NCBI RefSeq assembly: GCF_015207825.1
Contig: NZ_JADEWC010000001.1
Location: 124,001-188,000 of the forward strand
Direction: 5' to 3'
Length of the DNA: 64,000 nt
Origin: Cyanobacterium stanieri LEGE 03274
GTDB taxonomy: Bacteria > Cyanobacteriota > Cyanobacteriia > Cyanobacteriales > Cyanobacteriaceae
Part shown: in pieces, positions 35,854 through 44,264 of the stretch
Numbering within the stretch: position 1 is the first letter of the stretch
Layout: the number at the start of each line of letters is the position of its first letter
The notes under the pieces: generated by a model
The model's input: only the letters and a program-made list of their open reading frames with translations
What the model was told of the DNA's origin: nothing
Databases searched by the model: none
Position numbers and translations under genes: made by a program

Positions 35854-36855
35854 TTAAAATAAAATACGATCGCCCTTAGGACTAATACCAAAATATTTTT
35901 TAAAGGCTTTAGAAAAGGAAGGTAAACTAGAGTAACCGCACAAATAGGCAATATCAGTTACTTTTAGATTATTTTGCCTTAATAAATGTTGAGCATATTC
36001 CATTCTTTGTTGATGTAAATAACCAAAAACAGTAGTTCCAAATAGTTGTTTAAACCCAGATTTTAATTTAAATTCATTTAAACATATTTTATGGGATAAT
36101 TCTTGAAGACTAGGGGGATTTTGGAGGTTTTTATTAATTATTTCTTTTGCATAATTAAGAGCTTCAATGTCTTTTTTTTTCAAAGATAAATTAACATCAG
36201 CATCAATATTATTAGTATTTTCTGCCAACCATAAAGAAACTAATTCGAGAGCTTTACTTTCTAAATAAAAATTACGGGTACATCCTTGATAGGGACATTT
36301 GATAATTTGAGAAAGGGCATGATTCATCGCCATAGTATTATTTCCCTGACGATAACAAGGAAGCATTTTTTTGCCCTCTACTAAATGTTTTAACTCCATG
36401 GGTAAGGTATCTAAACAATCTTCACTCATTGCCCGTAAAGTATCGACTTCAATACCTACCCTTAGTTTTAAGATGCGATCGCACTTAGTCCAATATTCCG
36501 TCTCCTGACGAGAATCCCAAAACTCAATATAATTTTTTCCTGCGGTTTCCCAAACATAATCCGTCACCCCATGATGAATAGTTTTCACATTACCAGATAC
36601 CACAAAATTAATAACAATATTGTCTAAATAATTTTGCTCTTTATATTCAGAATAAAAAACTACATTTTCATACATTTGAGAATCAGAAATTTCCAAAAAT
36701 AAACCATGACATAAAGGAATATATTTCTCCAAAGATTCCCCTAATAAACCCTTTTCCTGCCAAATTTCTTCAGTTTTACCCACAGAATTAACCACGGATA
36801 TACATTCCTGTTGCCAATAATTATGCCAATTTGAAGCCGAAAGTGCGATCGCCAT
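35854..36855 (-). CDS. AraC/PchR-type transcriptional regulator
   Basis: 333 residues with a C-terminal AraC HTH domain (about 235-333): PSLQELSHKICLNEFKLKSG and FKQLFGTTVFGYLHQQRMEY, then AQHLLRQNNLKVTDIAYLCGYSSLPSFSKAF. The GFKxxFGxTVFGYLxxxRM version is typical of the PchR branch, which senses ferric siderophore and activates uptake genes. The N-terminal half is the presumed ligand sensor. It sits between the ATPase gene (17 bases) and the receptor gene, on the same strand. It probably controls the receptor and perhaps the whole cluster. Confidence 0.88.
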   Translation of the reverse strand: MAIALSASNWHNYWQQECISVVNSVGKTEEIWQEKGLLGESLEKYIPLCHGLFLEISDSQMYENVVFYSEYKEQNYLDNIVINFVVSGNVKTIHHGVTDYVWETAGKNYIEFWDSRQETEYWTKCDRILKLRVGIEVDTLRAMSEDCLDTLPMELKHLVEGKKMLPCYRQGNNTMAMNHALSQIIKCPYQGCTRNFYLESKALELVSLWLAENTNNIDADVNLSLKKKDIEALNYAKEIINKNLQNPPSLQELSHKICLNEFKLKSGFKQLFGTTVFGYLHQQRMEYAQHLLRQNNLKVTDIAYLCGYSSLPSFSKAFKKYFGISPKGDRILF

Positions 36856-36872
36856 TTAATCCTCCCAAAAAA

Positions 36873-37676
36873 TTAAGACAATTGAGAAAAAGAAAACTTT
36901 TTACTAATAGGAATACATAAAGGAGTATTACTCACAGGATCAGCTATAATCTGAGCAGACAAACCAAAAACCTCCCAAATATTCTCAGTAGTCATCACCT
37001 CCTCAGGCTTCCCCTGCACATAGATATAACCCTCCTTCATCGCCACCAAATAATCGGCATAACGGGCAGCTTGATTCAACTCATGCAACACTATTACGAT
37101 GGTGCGCCCCAAGCGATGATTTAACTCCGTCAATAAGTCCAAAACCTCGATTTGATGGGCTAAATCAAGAAACGTAGTTGGCTCATCTAATAGCAAAATT
37201 TCCGTATTTTGAGCCAACGTCATAGCAATCCACGCCCTTTGTCTTTGCCCCCCCGACAGGGAATCCAACTCCCGATGGGCAAATTCTGCCATAGCAGTAA
37301 TTTCCAAGGCTTCATTAACTAATTTTTCGTCTTCCATACTCCATTGTTGCCACCATTTTTGATGGGGATAACGCCCTTGGGCTACCAAATCTTTAACCGT
37401 TAAACCCTCGGGGGCGCTAGGATTTTGGGGTAAAATACCCATGGTTTTGGCAACGGTTTTACTAGGTAATTTCTGAATGGCTTTACCATCTAAATAAACC
37501 ATACCCCCAGAGGGGTGAAGAATACGCCCCAAACCTTTGAGCAGGGTTGACTTTCCGCAACCATTTGCCCCGATGAGAATAGTTATTTTTCCCGCAGGAA
37601 TTTCTAGGGTTAAGTTATTAATGATTGTCGTATTTTGATAACCAAGGCTAATTTCTCTGGCGGATAATTGTTTCAT
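36873..37676 (-). CDS. Iron-siderophore ABC transporter ATP-binding protein (FecE/FepC-like)
   Basis: 267 residues. Walker [10 protein letters not shown], signature [16 protein letters not shown], Walker [17 protein letters not shown], and switch histidine [13 protein letters not shown]. These are the exact features of the FecE/FepC/FhuC ATPases for iron chelate import. It lies in the same transcription direction as the two permeases, with 118 bases between it and the nearer permease. Confidence 0.93.
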   Translation of the reverse strand: MKQLSAREISLGYQNTTIINNLTLEIPAGKITILIGANGCGKSTLLKGLGRILHPSGGMVYLDGKAIQKLPSKTVAKTMGILPQNPSAPEGLTVKDLVAQGRYPHQKWWQQWSMEDEKLVNEALEITAMAEFAHRELDSLSGGQRQRAWIAMTLAQNTEILLLDEPTTFLDLAHQIEVLDLLTELNHRLGRTIVIVLHELNQAARYADYLVAMKEGYIYVQGKPEEVMTTENIWEVFGLSAQIIADPVSNTPLCIPISKKFSFSQLS

Positions 37677-37794
37677 TGCATTTAAGATTTTTTGAACTTA
37701 ATTTTTTTATCAGAAATAAAATGTGAGTTATGTAAACTGTAGGTAATTTGTTTTACTTAAAAAAACTTGATTTTTTTTCCAAAATATCCCCCTA

Positions 37795-38832
37795 TCATCG
37801 AGACTTAGTCAATAAAAAAAGGAAATACGGCGCCCCAATAATAGCGGTAACGATGCCACAGGGTAACTCTGTGGGGCTGAATAACCACCTTCCCATCACA
37901 TCTGCACCAACCACCAACAAACCCCCCATTAAACCTGTAACGGGAATTAAACCCTGATGGGTGTTACCTACCAAAAAACGAGCCATATGGGGGGCAACTA
38001 AACCCACAAAGCCGATAGTACCTGCGATCGCCACACTAGCACTAGATAAAGCCACACTGGTGATTAAAAGCATTAACTGCACTTTACCAAGGGGTAAACC
38101 TAACCCAATACTCAGATTTTCTCCTAAATTAAGACTATTTAATTCTTTGCTCATAATCCAAGCTATGATCATAAAAATCATAATCCAAGGCAACAAAATC
38201 AAAACTTGGGCGTTGGTTTTGCCATAAACACTCCCTGTTAACCACACCAAGGCTTGAGAAACACTGTTAATATTGCCGAAGGTAACGATAATATTAGTAA
38301 TAGCGAAAACCATAAAGTTAAAACCAATACCCACTAACACTAAACGGATTACAGAGTTTTCCCCCTGCCACGCCACCAAATAAATTGCCCCTGCCACCAA
38401 TAAACCCCCCACAAAAGCCGATATGGGCAATAGGGCGATGGGTAAGTTAGGGAAAATCACGATGAATAAAACAGCGGTTAACCCTGCCCCTGCGTTGATG
38501 CCGATGATACTGGGATCTGCTAAGGGATTACGGGTGATTGTTTGCATAATACAACCTGCGATCGCCAAGCCCACTCCCACCAAAAGGGCAACAAGGGTAC
38601 GAGGTAAACGGAGGGTATTGATAATAAATTGAGCGTCTGAGTTAGTATCCAATCGAAGGAGAGTTTTAACTACTTCAAGGGGTGCAATATAATATTCTCC
38701 CTGAACAAGACTAATAATAATTACTAGCAATAAACTGAGAGTTAAAATTAATAGTACTTTTGGTAATCGCCCATCTAACCAAAAAGAAACAGGGGGTTTT
38801 TGAAAGCGAATAATTAACCAAGGATTTTTCAT
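37795..38832 (-). CDS. Iron-siderophore ABC transporter permease, FecCD family
   Basis: 345 residues, about nine to ten membrane helices. BtuC/FecCD signatures: TLRLPRTLVALLVGVGLAIAG, MQTITRNPLADPSIIGINAGA, GTIGFVGLVAPHMARFLVG and LPCGIVTAIIGAPYFLFLL. It pairs with the permease at 38840-39859, seven bases away, to form a heterodimeric channel. Start ATG 38832. Confidence 0.93.
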   Translation of the reverse strand: MKNPWLIIRFQKPPVSFWLDGRLPKVLLILTLSLLLVIIISLVQGEYYIAPLEVVKTLLRLDTNSDAQFIINTLRLPRTLVALLVGVGLAIAGCIMQTITRNPLADPSIIGINAGAGLTAVLFIVIFPNLPIALLPISAFVGGLLVAGAIYLVAWQGENSVIRLVLVGIGFNFMVFAITNIIVTFGNINSVSQALVWLTGSVYGKTNAQVLILLPWIMIFMIIAWIMSKELNSLNLGENLSIGLGLPLGKVQLMLLITSVALSSASVAIAGTIGFVGLVAPHMARFLVGNTHQGLIPVTGLMGGLLVVGADVMGRWLFSPTELPCGIVTAIIGAPYFLFLLTKSR

Positions 38833-38839
38833 GGATGGT

Positions 38840-39859
38840 TTAACGGGTAATGGTTTTCCAGCGAATGAGATAAATAAAAAAAGGAGCGCCTAAAATGGGC
38901 AAAATTAAACCCACGGGTACTTCTTGGGGTTGAATAATCAACCTAGCGATGATGTCTGCGTTGAGCAGTAAAATAGCCCCACCCACCAAGGAAAAAGGCA
39001 ATATCCAGCGATAGTCATTACCCACCAGCAGACGCACCCCATGGGGCATAATCAAGCCAATGAAGCCCACAGGTCCTGCAATGGCAACACTTGCCCCCGC
39101 CAAAAGAATTACTGCTACCATGGCTAAGAGTTTAATAAGCAGGGTATTTTGGCCCAAACCTTTGGCGGTTTCTTCCCCTAAACTAAGGATAGAAATTTGT
39201 CTTGATAATGCTAGGGCGAGGATAAAACCGACGATAAAATAAGGTAGTATCTGCGTAACTAATTGTATATCTCTACCGGCGATCGCCCCTGCTAACCAAA
39301 AACGAATTTCTTCTAAGGTGCGCTGGTTAATAATCAAAATGCCACTGGTGAGGGAAGAAGTAAAAACAGTAATGGCAGCCCCTGCTAATGTGAGACTCAA
39401 GGGGGATAAACCCTGCTTACTCCGTGAAGCAAAAAAGTAAACTGCGATCGCACTTATTCCCGCTCCCAAAAAAGCAAACAAAGCAAAAGTCGTCAGATTA
39501 CCATCCCTAAAAAATAAACTTGCACTAACTACCGCCAAAGCCGCACCACTATTGATGCCCAAGATACCGGGATCGGCCAAAGGATTACGAGTAATACCCT
39601 GCATCAAACAACCTGCCATGGCTAAAGCACCCCCCACCATCACCGCAACTATCGCTCTCGGCAGTCTTAGGGTGCGGATAATTAAATGTTCTGTGGAGTT
39701 ATCAAAATTATAAAAAGCATCATATAAATCAGCCAAGGAAATATCAGCTACCCCCAAAATTAGACTCCCAAAGAAGCTCAATCCCAACACCAGTAAAGCA
39801 ATGGTGAAAGGAATGATCAAAGAAAAGGACGTTTTTTTGCTCCTTTGTTTAGTTCGCAT
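38840..39859 (-). CDS. Iron-siderophore ABC transporter permease, FecCD family
   Basis: 339 residues. Features as for its partner: TLRLPRAIVAVMVGGALAMAG, MQGITRNPLADPGILGINSGA, GPVGFIGLIMPHGVRLLVG and VPVGLILPILGAPFFIYLI. It is the first gene of the eight-gene iron cluster on the minus strand. Its upstream region (39860-40168) should carry the main promoter. The short internal plus-strand frames within both permeases are shadows. Confidence 0.93.
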   Translation of the reverse strand: MRTKQRSKKTSFSLIIPFTIALLVLGLSFFGSLILGVADISLADLYDAFYNFDNSTEHLIIRTLRLPRAIVAVMVGGALAMAGCLMQGITRNPLADPGILGINSGAALAVVSASLFFRDGNLTTFALFAFLGAGISAIAVYFFASRSKQGLSPLSLTLAGAAITVFTSSLTSGILIINQRTLEEIRFWLAGAIAGRDIQLVTQILPYFIVGFILALALSRQISILSLGEETAKGLGQNTLLIKLLAMVAVILLAGASVAIAGPVGFIGLIMPHGVRLLVGNDYRWILPFSLVGGAILLLNADIIARLIIQPQEVPVGLILPILGAPFFIYLIRWKTITR

Positions 39860-40168
39860 CTTTTATGAATAAAACAACTGTAATTATTGCTAATATATAG
39901 CATTTAGTATCTCCGTACAAGACGTATCATAATAATAGCCAATGTCATCAATAACATTTTTGATCACTGATTTTGAGGGGAAATAGAGAATCGGGAATTA
40001 TTGAACCTATTATATTTGAATAGTTTTCGTTATTGTTATATTCAATTAGAGGTTGTGTCGGATGATTTTTAACCCATTGATACATACAAAAAAACTATTT
40101 TAGGGTTAAAATGTGATCAATTTTTCATTATCTATGGTGAATGATTCATTTTAACGATAGGTTATCCA
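39860..40168. other. Divergent upstream region of the iron cluster
   Basis: 309 AT-rich bases between the first permease gene and the divergent gene at 40169. It should hold promoters for both. A loosely palindromic stretch at about 39888-39908 (ATTGCTAATATATAGCATTT) could be a regulator site but does not match a Fur box well. No gene seen. Confidence 0.4.
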
Positions 40169-40990
40169 GTGCAATATTTTAATCAATCAGCTTTAAAGGG
40201 TGCGTTATGGGGTGCTTTAGGGGGTAATTATTTTTCTTCTTATCCCCATTCTCAACTATTTCTTAATGATGATTTTCAGAACATTTCAGATGGTTTAAAT
40301 ATATTATTTTTAAGTCTCAAAAATATTAGTAATAATGATATTTTTTCTGTTAATGATTGGTTATATAGTTTAGAGAGCCATGGTGTTTATTTTATCGATT
40401 TAAATTTAGAAAAAAGGGCGATCGCCCTTATACCCTTAATTTTATATTGCTACGAAAATCCACTAAAATTAGCAACCTATTTACAAGAAATAAAAGAAAA
40501 ACTATTGATAGATAATCTAAGGGAAGAAAGTATTTTTGATCTGATGGAAATATTTCGGTTAGTCTTAACAAAAAAAGACCATTTAAATTGGCAAACACTA
40601 ATAAACAGTGATAGGAAACAATTAACTACACTATGTTCCATAACATATACAAACAATAATATTAAAGCAGTAGAAAAACAAATCAAGGAATTATATAACC
40701 CCCAAGAAATTTTCATCTATCAAGCAATTTATAGTTTTATTAGCTTACCCAATTATGTAGAAATATCACTTTTAAGAAGTACCTGTTTTGAACATCAAAA
40801 ACAACTTACTGCCATTGTTACAGGCTTACTATTAGGTTTAAATAATGGTTACCATTCCTTGCCACTGTCTTGGCGAAAATATTTACAATTAATCCCCCTA
40901 ATCAGAGAAAAAAATATCGACCAACTAAGTCAAAATTTTGTCGATAAATGGCAAGGTAAATATATCAAAAATCCCCTACTCCAAACCTAG
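40169..40990 (+). CDS. ADP-ribosylglycohydrolase-like protein, catalytic residues degenerate
   Basis: 273 residues from GTG 40169 (MQYFNQSALKGALWGALGGN). The beginning and end resemble the ADP-ribosylglycohydrolase fold: GALWGALGGNYF matches the usual GxxxGxAxGDALG helix, and TAIVTGLLLGLNNGYHSLPLSW matches the closing GxLxGAxxGxxxLPxxW motif. The metal-binding acidic residues normally found after the first motif and near the end are not evident (GGN replaces GDA). It may have lost catalysis or changed function; such proteins are known in cyanobacteria without assigned role. The assignment is tentative. Confidence 0.6.
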   Translation: MQYFNQSALKGALWGALGGNYFSSYPHSQLFLNDDFQNISDGLNILFLSLKNISNNDIFSVNDWLYSLESHGVYFIDLNLEKRAIALIPLILYCYENPLKLATYLQEIKEKLLIDNLREESIFDLMEIFRLVLTKKDHLNWQTLINSDRKQLTTLCSITYTNNNIKAVEKQIKELYNPQEIFIYQAIYSFISLPNYVEISLLRSTCFEHQKQLTAIVTGLLLGLNNGYHSLPLSWRKYLQLIPLIREKNIDQLSQNFVDKWQGKYIKNPLLQT

Positions 40991-41029
40991 AGAGGGGAAT
41001 ATTATTATGATAATTTTGAATCCTATTGA

Positions 41030-41464
41030 TTAAACATCATAGGGATTTTTACCAGAAAACTTGAGGGTAACAGGCTCAGGATTTCTGCCGATATTTCTAT
41101 CTTTTTTACCGTGGAATTCACGCCCTTCATTAACTTTTTCAGGGAATACACCATCAGCAGGATGAAGATATTGTACTTCACCATTAGGATATACACGGTA
41201 AATTTTATAATCTTCCATTTTAGGCTTAAATTTGGTGCGTAATTGAGTACCTAAAGCCAAACATTGCTCTTTACGAGCAAAGTAAAAGAGGTTTTCCCCT
41301 TCATTCATAATGGCAGCGCCACCAGTGGGCATTTCAAATACTTGCTCTTTACTACTAGTCCAAGTAATGGCGTATTTTTCTTCCCTGTCAGCTGCAGAGA
41401 GTAAACCGCCAGTGCTTCCGCCAAATTTAGGCATTTGACCTGTTAATTGGATTGTTTCGCTCAT
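41030..41464 (-). CDS. psaD: Photosystem I reaction centre subunit II (PsaD)
   Basis: Stromal-side subunit that docks ferredoxin and stabilises PsaC. 144 residues, slightly longer than the usual 139-142. Signature sequence is unmistakable: [80 protein letters not shown] and [20 protein letters not shown]. Single gene, start ATG 41464. An HLR1-like element lies about 100 bases upstream. Confidence 0.97.
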   Translation of the reverse strand: MSETIQLTGQMPKFGGSTGGLLSAADREEKYAITWTSSKEQVFEMPTGGAAIMNEGENLFYFARKEQCLALGTQLRTKFKPKMEDYKIYRVYPNGEVQYLHPADGVFPEKVNEGREFHGKKDRNIGRNPEPVTLKFSGKNPYDV

Positions 41465-41562
41465 AGAGATATTGCTTTTATAGAAATCAGATTTACTATC
41501 TAGGCAATGCTATCACTGACTTAGCCCCTATTTACTATGTCTGTTATGAACTGTAACAGTTT

Positions 41563-41579
41563 GTTACCTTTTGTTATTT
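41563..41579 (+). promoter_or_regulatory. HLR1-like RpaB site upstream of psaD
   Basis: GTTACC (41563-41568) and GTTATT (41573-41578) are repeated with a 10-base period, near the HLR1 consensus (G/T)TTACA-N4-(G/T)TTACA bound by RpaB in front of photosystem I genes. Two or three mismatches make it a weak match. psaD being a known RpaB target in other cyanobacteria is the main support. Confidence 0.3.
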
Positions 41580-41586
41580 AAAAGCT

Positions 41587-41610
41587 AGGGAACGGGGAAT
41601 AGGGAAAACA
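41587..41610. repeat. Heptamer tandem repeat, GGGAATA type
   Basis: Units GGGAACG/GGGAATA/GGGAAAA, three 7-base steps, between psaD and hisH, just after the hisH stop codon. Confidence 0.65.
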
Positions 41611-41618
41611 ATTAATAA

Positions 41619-42248
41619 TTAATTTTTTTTATTCTCGATTAAGTTAACGAAGTTGGAGAGGATTTTTAGGCCGTAATCGGAGGATTTTTCGGGGTGAAAT
41701 TGCACTGCCATGAGGTTTTTATGGGCGATCGCACTTGTAACCTTTTGACTACCATGGGTAACTTCCCCTGCAATTACGCTTTTATCCGTAGGATCGACAT
41801 AAAATGAATGAACAAAATAAAGATAGGGTTCAGGGGGTAGCCCAGCCCACAGAGGATGCACTGCTTGAGTTTTTGTCATGGTATTCCATCCCATGTGAGG
41901 AATGGTTAAATCTGGTTCAGATTGAAAACGACGGACCTTACCCTTTATTACCCCTAAACCTTGCTCCTTACCTTCCTCTGAAGACTCAAAAAGGATTTGT
42001 AAACCTAAACAAATACCTAAAAATGGTGTTCCAGAGGCGATCGCGCCTTTGAGGGGTTCAATTAAATTACGTTCCTTTAAATGTTCCATGGCAGGATCAA
42101 ATGAACCAACCCCAGGTAACACAATGGCTTTAGCTTGGGCGATTACCTCCGCAGAATCAGTAATTTCGGGAATTGCTCCCGCCTTTTCCAAACCCTTGCA
42201 CACCGAGTGCAAGTTACCCATATCATAGTCAATTACAGCAATTTTCAT
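41619..42248 (-). CDS. hisH: Imidazole glycerol phosphate synthase, glutaminase subunit
   Basis: Glutaminase half of the HisHF enzyme of histidine synthesis; it supplies ammonia to HisF. 209 residues. Class I glutamine amidotransferase triad visible: nucleophile C in FLGICLGLQILFE, and H and E in VQFHPEKSSDYG. Other landmarks: IDYDMGNLHSV and VLPGVGSFDPAM. Start ATG 42248. HisF is not in the window, as usual for scattered cyanobacterial his genes. Confidence 0.95.
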   Translation of the reverse strand: MKIAVIDYDMGNLHSVCKGLEKAGAIPEITDSAEVIAQAKAIVLPGVGSFDPAMEHLKERNLIEPLKGAIASGTPFLGICLGLQILFESSEEGKEQGLGVIKGKVRRFQSEPDLTIPHMGWNTMTKTQAVHPLWAGLPPEPYLYFVHSFYVDPTDKSVIAGEVTHGSQKVTSAIAHKNLMAVQFHPEKSSDYGLKILSNFVNLIENKKN

Positions 42249-42385
42249 GGTTTTAGAGAAAAATGGTTTTTTCTTTCAGAATATTTCATAATAAATCCGC
42301 TCACCAGAGTCAACTAATAAAATTAATTAACAAAGATATTAAAACAATTAACTTTAGTTCAATTTATTGAACGAACTACCGTTAG

Positions 42386-42512
42386 CCGTGTAATTCATTA
42401 CACGGTGGGCAACAGTATCATGAGATTTGTTGAGAAATCGGGCTAGAAGCCCGAACTACGAAAGCCTGAACTACATTAAAAACCTATTTCTTCCCCCCGA
42501 ATTCGCGGGGGG
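42386..42512. repeat. Cluster of three palindromic hairpins (REP-like)
   Basis: Between hisH and purB: CCGTGTAAT/ATTACACGG (42386-42405, perfect 9-bp stem, 2-base loop), TCGGGCT/AGCCCGA (42438-42454, perfect 7-bp stem, 3-base loop) and CCCCCC/GGGGGG (42493-42512). The word GAACTAC recurs three times among them. The last hairpin could act as a weak terminator of purB (minus strand) but has no adjacent T-run. The arrangement resembles a repetitive extragenic element. Confidence 0.6.
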
Positions 42513-42524
42513 CTAGGGGGGATC

Positions 42525-43820
42525 TTAAATACCTAGTCTTTCATAAACCTGATCAAGATTTTTGAGGTGCTGATTAGGATCAAAACAAGTCTTTAATTCA
42601 TCTGCGGATAAATGCTTTTTAATGTCTGGACTAGCTTCGATTAACTTACGGAAATTACCATCTTGGGTATTCCATGCTTGGTGAGCGCACCCTTGCACCA
42701 CACGATAAGCATCTTCTCTACTCATGCCTTTTTCCACCAAAGCCAGTAAAACTTTTTGGCTGAAAATTACCCCACCATATACATTCATATTACGGAGCAT
42801 ATTTTCAGGATAAACTAACAAGTTTTGTACTAAATTAGTGGTTTCCTTGAGCATAAAATGGATCAAAATACAAGTATCAGGTAGGATAACCCTTTCCACA
42901 GAACTATGGGAAATATCTCTTTCATGCCAAAGGGCTACGTTTTCAAGGGCGGCCACCGCATGACCACGAATAATTCTTGCCATACCCGTAATACGCTCAC
43001 TACGGATAGGGTTACGTTTGTGAGGCATAGCAGATGAGCCTTTTTGTCCTTTAGAGAAATATTCTTCTACTTCTAAAACATCGGTGCGTTGTAGGTTACG
43101 AATTTCTACAGCAAATCTTTCTAAAGAAGCACCCACAAGGGCAATTTGTTGGACAAATTCGGCGTGTCTATCCCTCGATATTACCTGAGTTGATGCGGTG
43201 TCAGGTTGTAGTCCTAAAAGGTTACAGGCGATCGCCTCTACCCGAGGTTCAATGTTTGCATAGGTACCCACAGCCCCAGAAATTTGACCTACTGCTACAT
43301 CTTGACGCAGTTTAACTAAACGGTCACGGTTACGGCGCATTTCTGCCAACCATCCCGCCAACTTAAAACCAAAGGTAATGGGTTCAGCATGGATACCATG
43401 GGAACGTCCTACCATTACAGTATAACGGTGTTTTTGTGCCTGATAACGAATTGCTTGGATTGTTTCCTCCACTGCCTCTAAAATGAGATCCAGACTTGCA
43501 ACCATCTGCAAAGCTAAAGCAGTATCTAGCATATCAGAGCTAGTCATGCCCAAATGGATATAACGCCCTACATCGCCCACATATTCGTTAACATTGGTCA
43601 AAAAAGCGATCACATCGTGGCGCACTTCCGCTTCAATTTCCAAAACCCTGTTAACGTCAAAGGCAGCTTTTGCCTTGATTTCTTCCACGGCTTCTTTGGG
43701 AATATTACCTAACTCCGCTTGAGCTTCACACACGGCAATTTCCACCTGCAACCATGTTTTTAGTCGATAGTTATCAGTCCAAATTTCGCCCATTTCGGGC
43801 AATGTATAGCGTTCAATCAC
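42525..43820 (-). CDS. purB: Adenylosuccinate lyase
   Basis: Cleaves SAICAR to AICAR and adenylosuccinate to AMP in purine synthesis. 431 residues, normal length. The fumarase/lyase signature is present (GSSAMPHKRNPIRSE), with GRSHGIHAEPITFGFKLAGW, LGMTSSDMLDTAL and SHSSVERVILPD. Start ATG 43820 (MIERYTLPEMG). Single gene, upstream region short. Confidence 0.96.
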   Translation of the reverse strand: MIERYTLPEMGEIWTDNYRLKTWLQVEIAVCEAQAELGNIPKEAVEEIKAKAAFDVNRVLEIEAEVRHDVIAFLTNVNEYVGDVGRYIHLGMTSSDMLDTALALQMVASLDLILEAVEETIQAIRYQAQKHRYTVMVGRSHGIHAEPITFGFKLAGWLAEMRRNRDRLVKLRQDVAVGQISGAVGTYANIEPRVEAIACNLLGLQPDTASTQVISRDRHAEFVQQIALVGASLERFAVEIRNLQRTDVLEVEEYFSKGQKGSSAMPHKRNPIRSERITGMARIIRGHAVAALENVALWHERDISHSSVERVILPDTCILIHFMLKETTNLVQNLLVYPENMLRNMNVYGGVIFSQKVLLALVEKGMSREDAYRVVQGCAHQAWNTQDGNFRKLIEASPDIKKHLSADELKTCFDPNQHLKNLDQVYERLGI

Positions 43821-43864
43821 TGCAATTCTATGTTTCTTTGCAAATACGACTGTTACATTTTACC

Positions 43865-44116
43865 TTACTTTGGACAAGGGAAGAATAATTGAGAATTGAT
43901 AATGGATAATGGATAATTATCAGGTTTTCTTGTCTCATAGTTATGATGACGTAATCCTTGCCCTATATAGGCTTTAATTAAAGACTGATACCCTGAAAAT
44001 CCCAATAAAGGAGCTATGGTTTTTAATTCTTCTACCACATCTTCGGGGATACGAAGAGTAACACTTTCCATGGGGCGATCTTTTTTAAGTCTCTGTTTCA
44101 AAGTCTCAATTTTCAT
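43865..44116 (-). CDS. Ribbon-helix-helix (CopG-like) protein with a repeat-encoded C-terminus
   Basis: 83 residues. The central SVTLRIPEDVVEELKTIAPLLG followed by FSGYQSLIKAYIGQGLR is the CopG/RHH DNA-binding fold, like small antitoxins or regulators. The last 17-20 residues (KPDNYPLSIINSQLFFP) come from a GATAATG heptamer repeat, so the stop codon is probably not the ancestral one. No toxin-like gene is next to it on either side. It may be an orphan antitoxin or a relic. The start ATG 44116 follows closely on another repeat. Confidence 0.6.
   Translation of the reverse strand: MKIETLKQRLKKDRPMESVTLRIPEDVVEELKTIAPLLGFSGYQSLIKAYIGQGLRHHNYETRKPDNYPLSIINSQLFFPCPK
43888..43920. repeat. Heptamer tandem repeat, GATAATG type, inside a 3' coding end
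   Basis: Three to four units GATAATG/GATAATG/GATAATT. The array encodes the C-terminal residues of the ribbon-helix-helix protein (minus strand). Confidence 0.75.
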
Positions 44117-44120
44117 TGTA

Positions 44121-44153
44121 GGAGGGAATAGGGAATGGGCAACGGGGAATAGT
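44121..44153. repeat. Heptamer tandem repeat, GGGAATA type
   Basis: Four clean 7-base units: GGGAATA, GGGAATG, GGCAACG, GGGAATA, just upstream of the ribbon-helix-helix gene start. Confidence 0.78.
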
Positions 44154-44212
44154 AATCATATCTTGAGTATCTTTAAATATGATTTTATCAGCTACTCAAT
44201 TAGTTTTATATT

Positions 44213-44264
44213 GACATTATCCATTATCAATTATCCATTATCAATTATCCACTATCAATTATCT
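44213..44264. repeat. Heptamer tandem repeat array, CATTATC/AATTATC type
   Basis: Seven 7-base units alternating CCATTAT and CAATTAT (one CCACTAT), the longest array in the window. Its right end provides the last codons and stop of pyrD (minus strand: GTAGATAATTGA). Confidence 0.8.

Noticed and set aside
44121-44264. Possible CRISPR array
   Set aside because: The repeats are contiguous 7-base units without unique spacers, so they are simple tandem repeats, not CRISPR.
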